Part shown: positions 63,743 through 64,000 of the stretch, piece after piece
Numbering within the stretch: the stretch's first letter is position 1
Layout: each line of letters opens with the position of its first letter
DNA from: Nocardioides sp. InS609-2
GTDB taxonomy: Bacteria > Actinomycetota > Actinomycetes > Propionibacteriales > Nocardioidaceae
NCBI RefSeq assembly: GCF_023208195.1
Contig: NZ_CP060034.1
Span: 2,356,001 to 2,420,000, forward strand
DNA length: 64,000 nucleotides
Direction of reading: 5' to 3'
Position numbers and translations under genes: made by a program
Notes under the pieces: generated by a model
What the model was told of the DNA's origin: nothing
The model's database searches: none
Seen by the model: only the letters and a program-made list of their open reading frames with translations

Positions 63743-64000
63743 TGTCTGGAGAGCTGATTCGTTGGAAGGATCTTTCTCATGGCACGTCCCTCGAAGTACA
63801 CCCCGGAGTTGCGTGAGCGCGCGGTGCGGCTCCTGGGCCTCGTTGGTGCGTTGTGCGCCTCCGAACGACCGGAGTCGATCATCGTCTGGAAGCGCTCCCC
63901 CAAAGTCCAGGACCTGCTCCGCGGACTCGGCAACGGCACGATCCCGGTCACCCATGACTCGACGCCGTGCCGGGCAAGGCCACCGAACACTTGCGTGCCC
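63743..64000 (+). mobile_element. IS3-family left end fused to a recombinase-like remnant
   Basis: TGTCTGGAGAGCTGATTCGT is an IS3-type terminal repeat, followed by the OrfA start. From about 63840 the sequence changes to VWKRSPKVQDLLRGLGNGTI, and another frame holds LDAVPGKATEHLR, like an actinobacterial tyrosine-recombinase-like protein. So the IS is truncated or itself interrupted. Confidence 0.5.
63779..64000 (+). pseudogene. IS3 OrfA start (partial, chimeric frame)
   Basis: From ATG 63779 the frame MARPSKYTPELRERAVRLL is a standard OrfA N-terminus (helix-turn-helix). It stays open to the window edge but changes to unrelated sequence after ~20 codons. A functional transposase is unlikely. 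Confidence 0.55.

Overview
The window is high-GC DNA (about 70% by eye) with GTG starts, many 1-4 nt ATGA/GTGA/TGATG gene overlaps, several apparently leaderless starts and typical actinobacterial families. Gene content and the dispersed GGTTGAGGTGCGAG / GGTCGAGTAG repeats suggest a Nocardioides-like member of the Nocardioidaceae. That placement is an inference; no rRNA or tRNA gene was seen.

Layout. 0-2.7 kb: MerR regulator, CsbD stress protein, DEAD-box helicase. 2.8-11.3 kb: a LacI-controlled carbohydrate locus with a perfect 18-bp operator, an ABC importer lacking its ATPase, a secreted hydrolase of unassigned family, a GH130 enzyme and an AGE-family isomerase; beta-mannoside use is the best guess. 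11.3-18.4 kb: Baeyer-Villiger-type monooxygenase, alpha-methylacyl-CoA racemase, an ankyrin-like gene with a damaged start, PadR regulator, dienoyl-CoA reductase and a MalY-like lyase. 18.4-24.9 kb: UDP-glucose dehydrogenase facing a four-gene glycosyltransferase/sulfotransferase operon for a surface glycan. 25.4-27.2 kb: fatty-acid desaturase and phosphoesterase. 27.2-33.2 kb: a gene-poor accessory patch of unknown small genes with an intact IS630 element. 33.2-37.6 kb: SRPBCC protein, lipoprotein, GH1 beta-glucosidase, pirin, MFS protein, ending in a 24-bp tandem repeat. 37.7-43.7 kb: a lipid/glycerol-phosphate cluster (lipid kinase, AGPS-like oxidase, TetR, GlpD) and an exporter. 43.7-51.6 kb: DUF2332 protein, GabD-like dehydrogenase, SGNH lipase, then a cell-wall operon (small protein, GlmS, lipoprotein PBP). 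51.6-55.6 kb: ftsI remnant, ArsR-SRPBCC / DUF1905 / VOC genes, and an intact IS1380 element inserted in a lactate-dehydrogenase-like pseudogene.

The most striking region is 56.13-62.28 kb. Two directly repeated sites resembling the actinobacterial dif site (XerC/XerD recombination) bracket a fluoride-resistance island. It holds two near-identical fluoride riboswitches, two CrcB/Fluc channel genes, a DUF190 protein, an MFS transporter, a second-copy-type enolase (a known fluoride target), a phosphoglycerate-mutase-like phosphatase and a RelBE-type toxin-antitoxin pair. Most of these genes overlap in one transcription unit. The arrangement looks like a Xer-dependent mobile module stabilised by an addiction system.

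The right end carries a secreted protein gene and mobile debris: a surface-protein gene truncated by an IS3-type end whose OrfA start is fused to a recombinase-like remnant running off the window.
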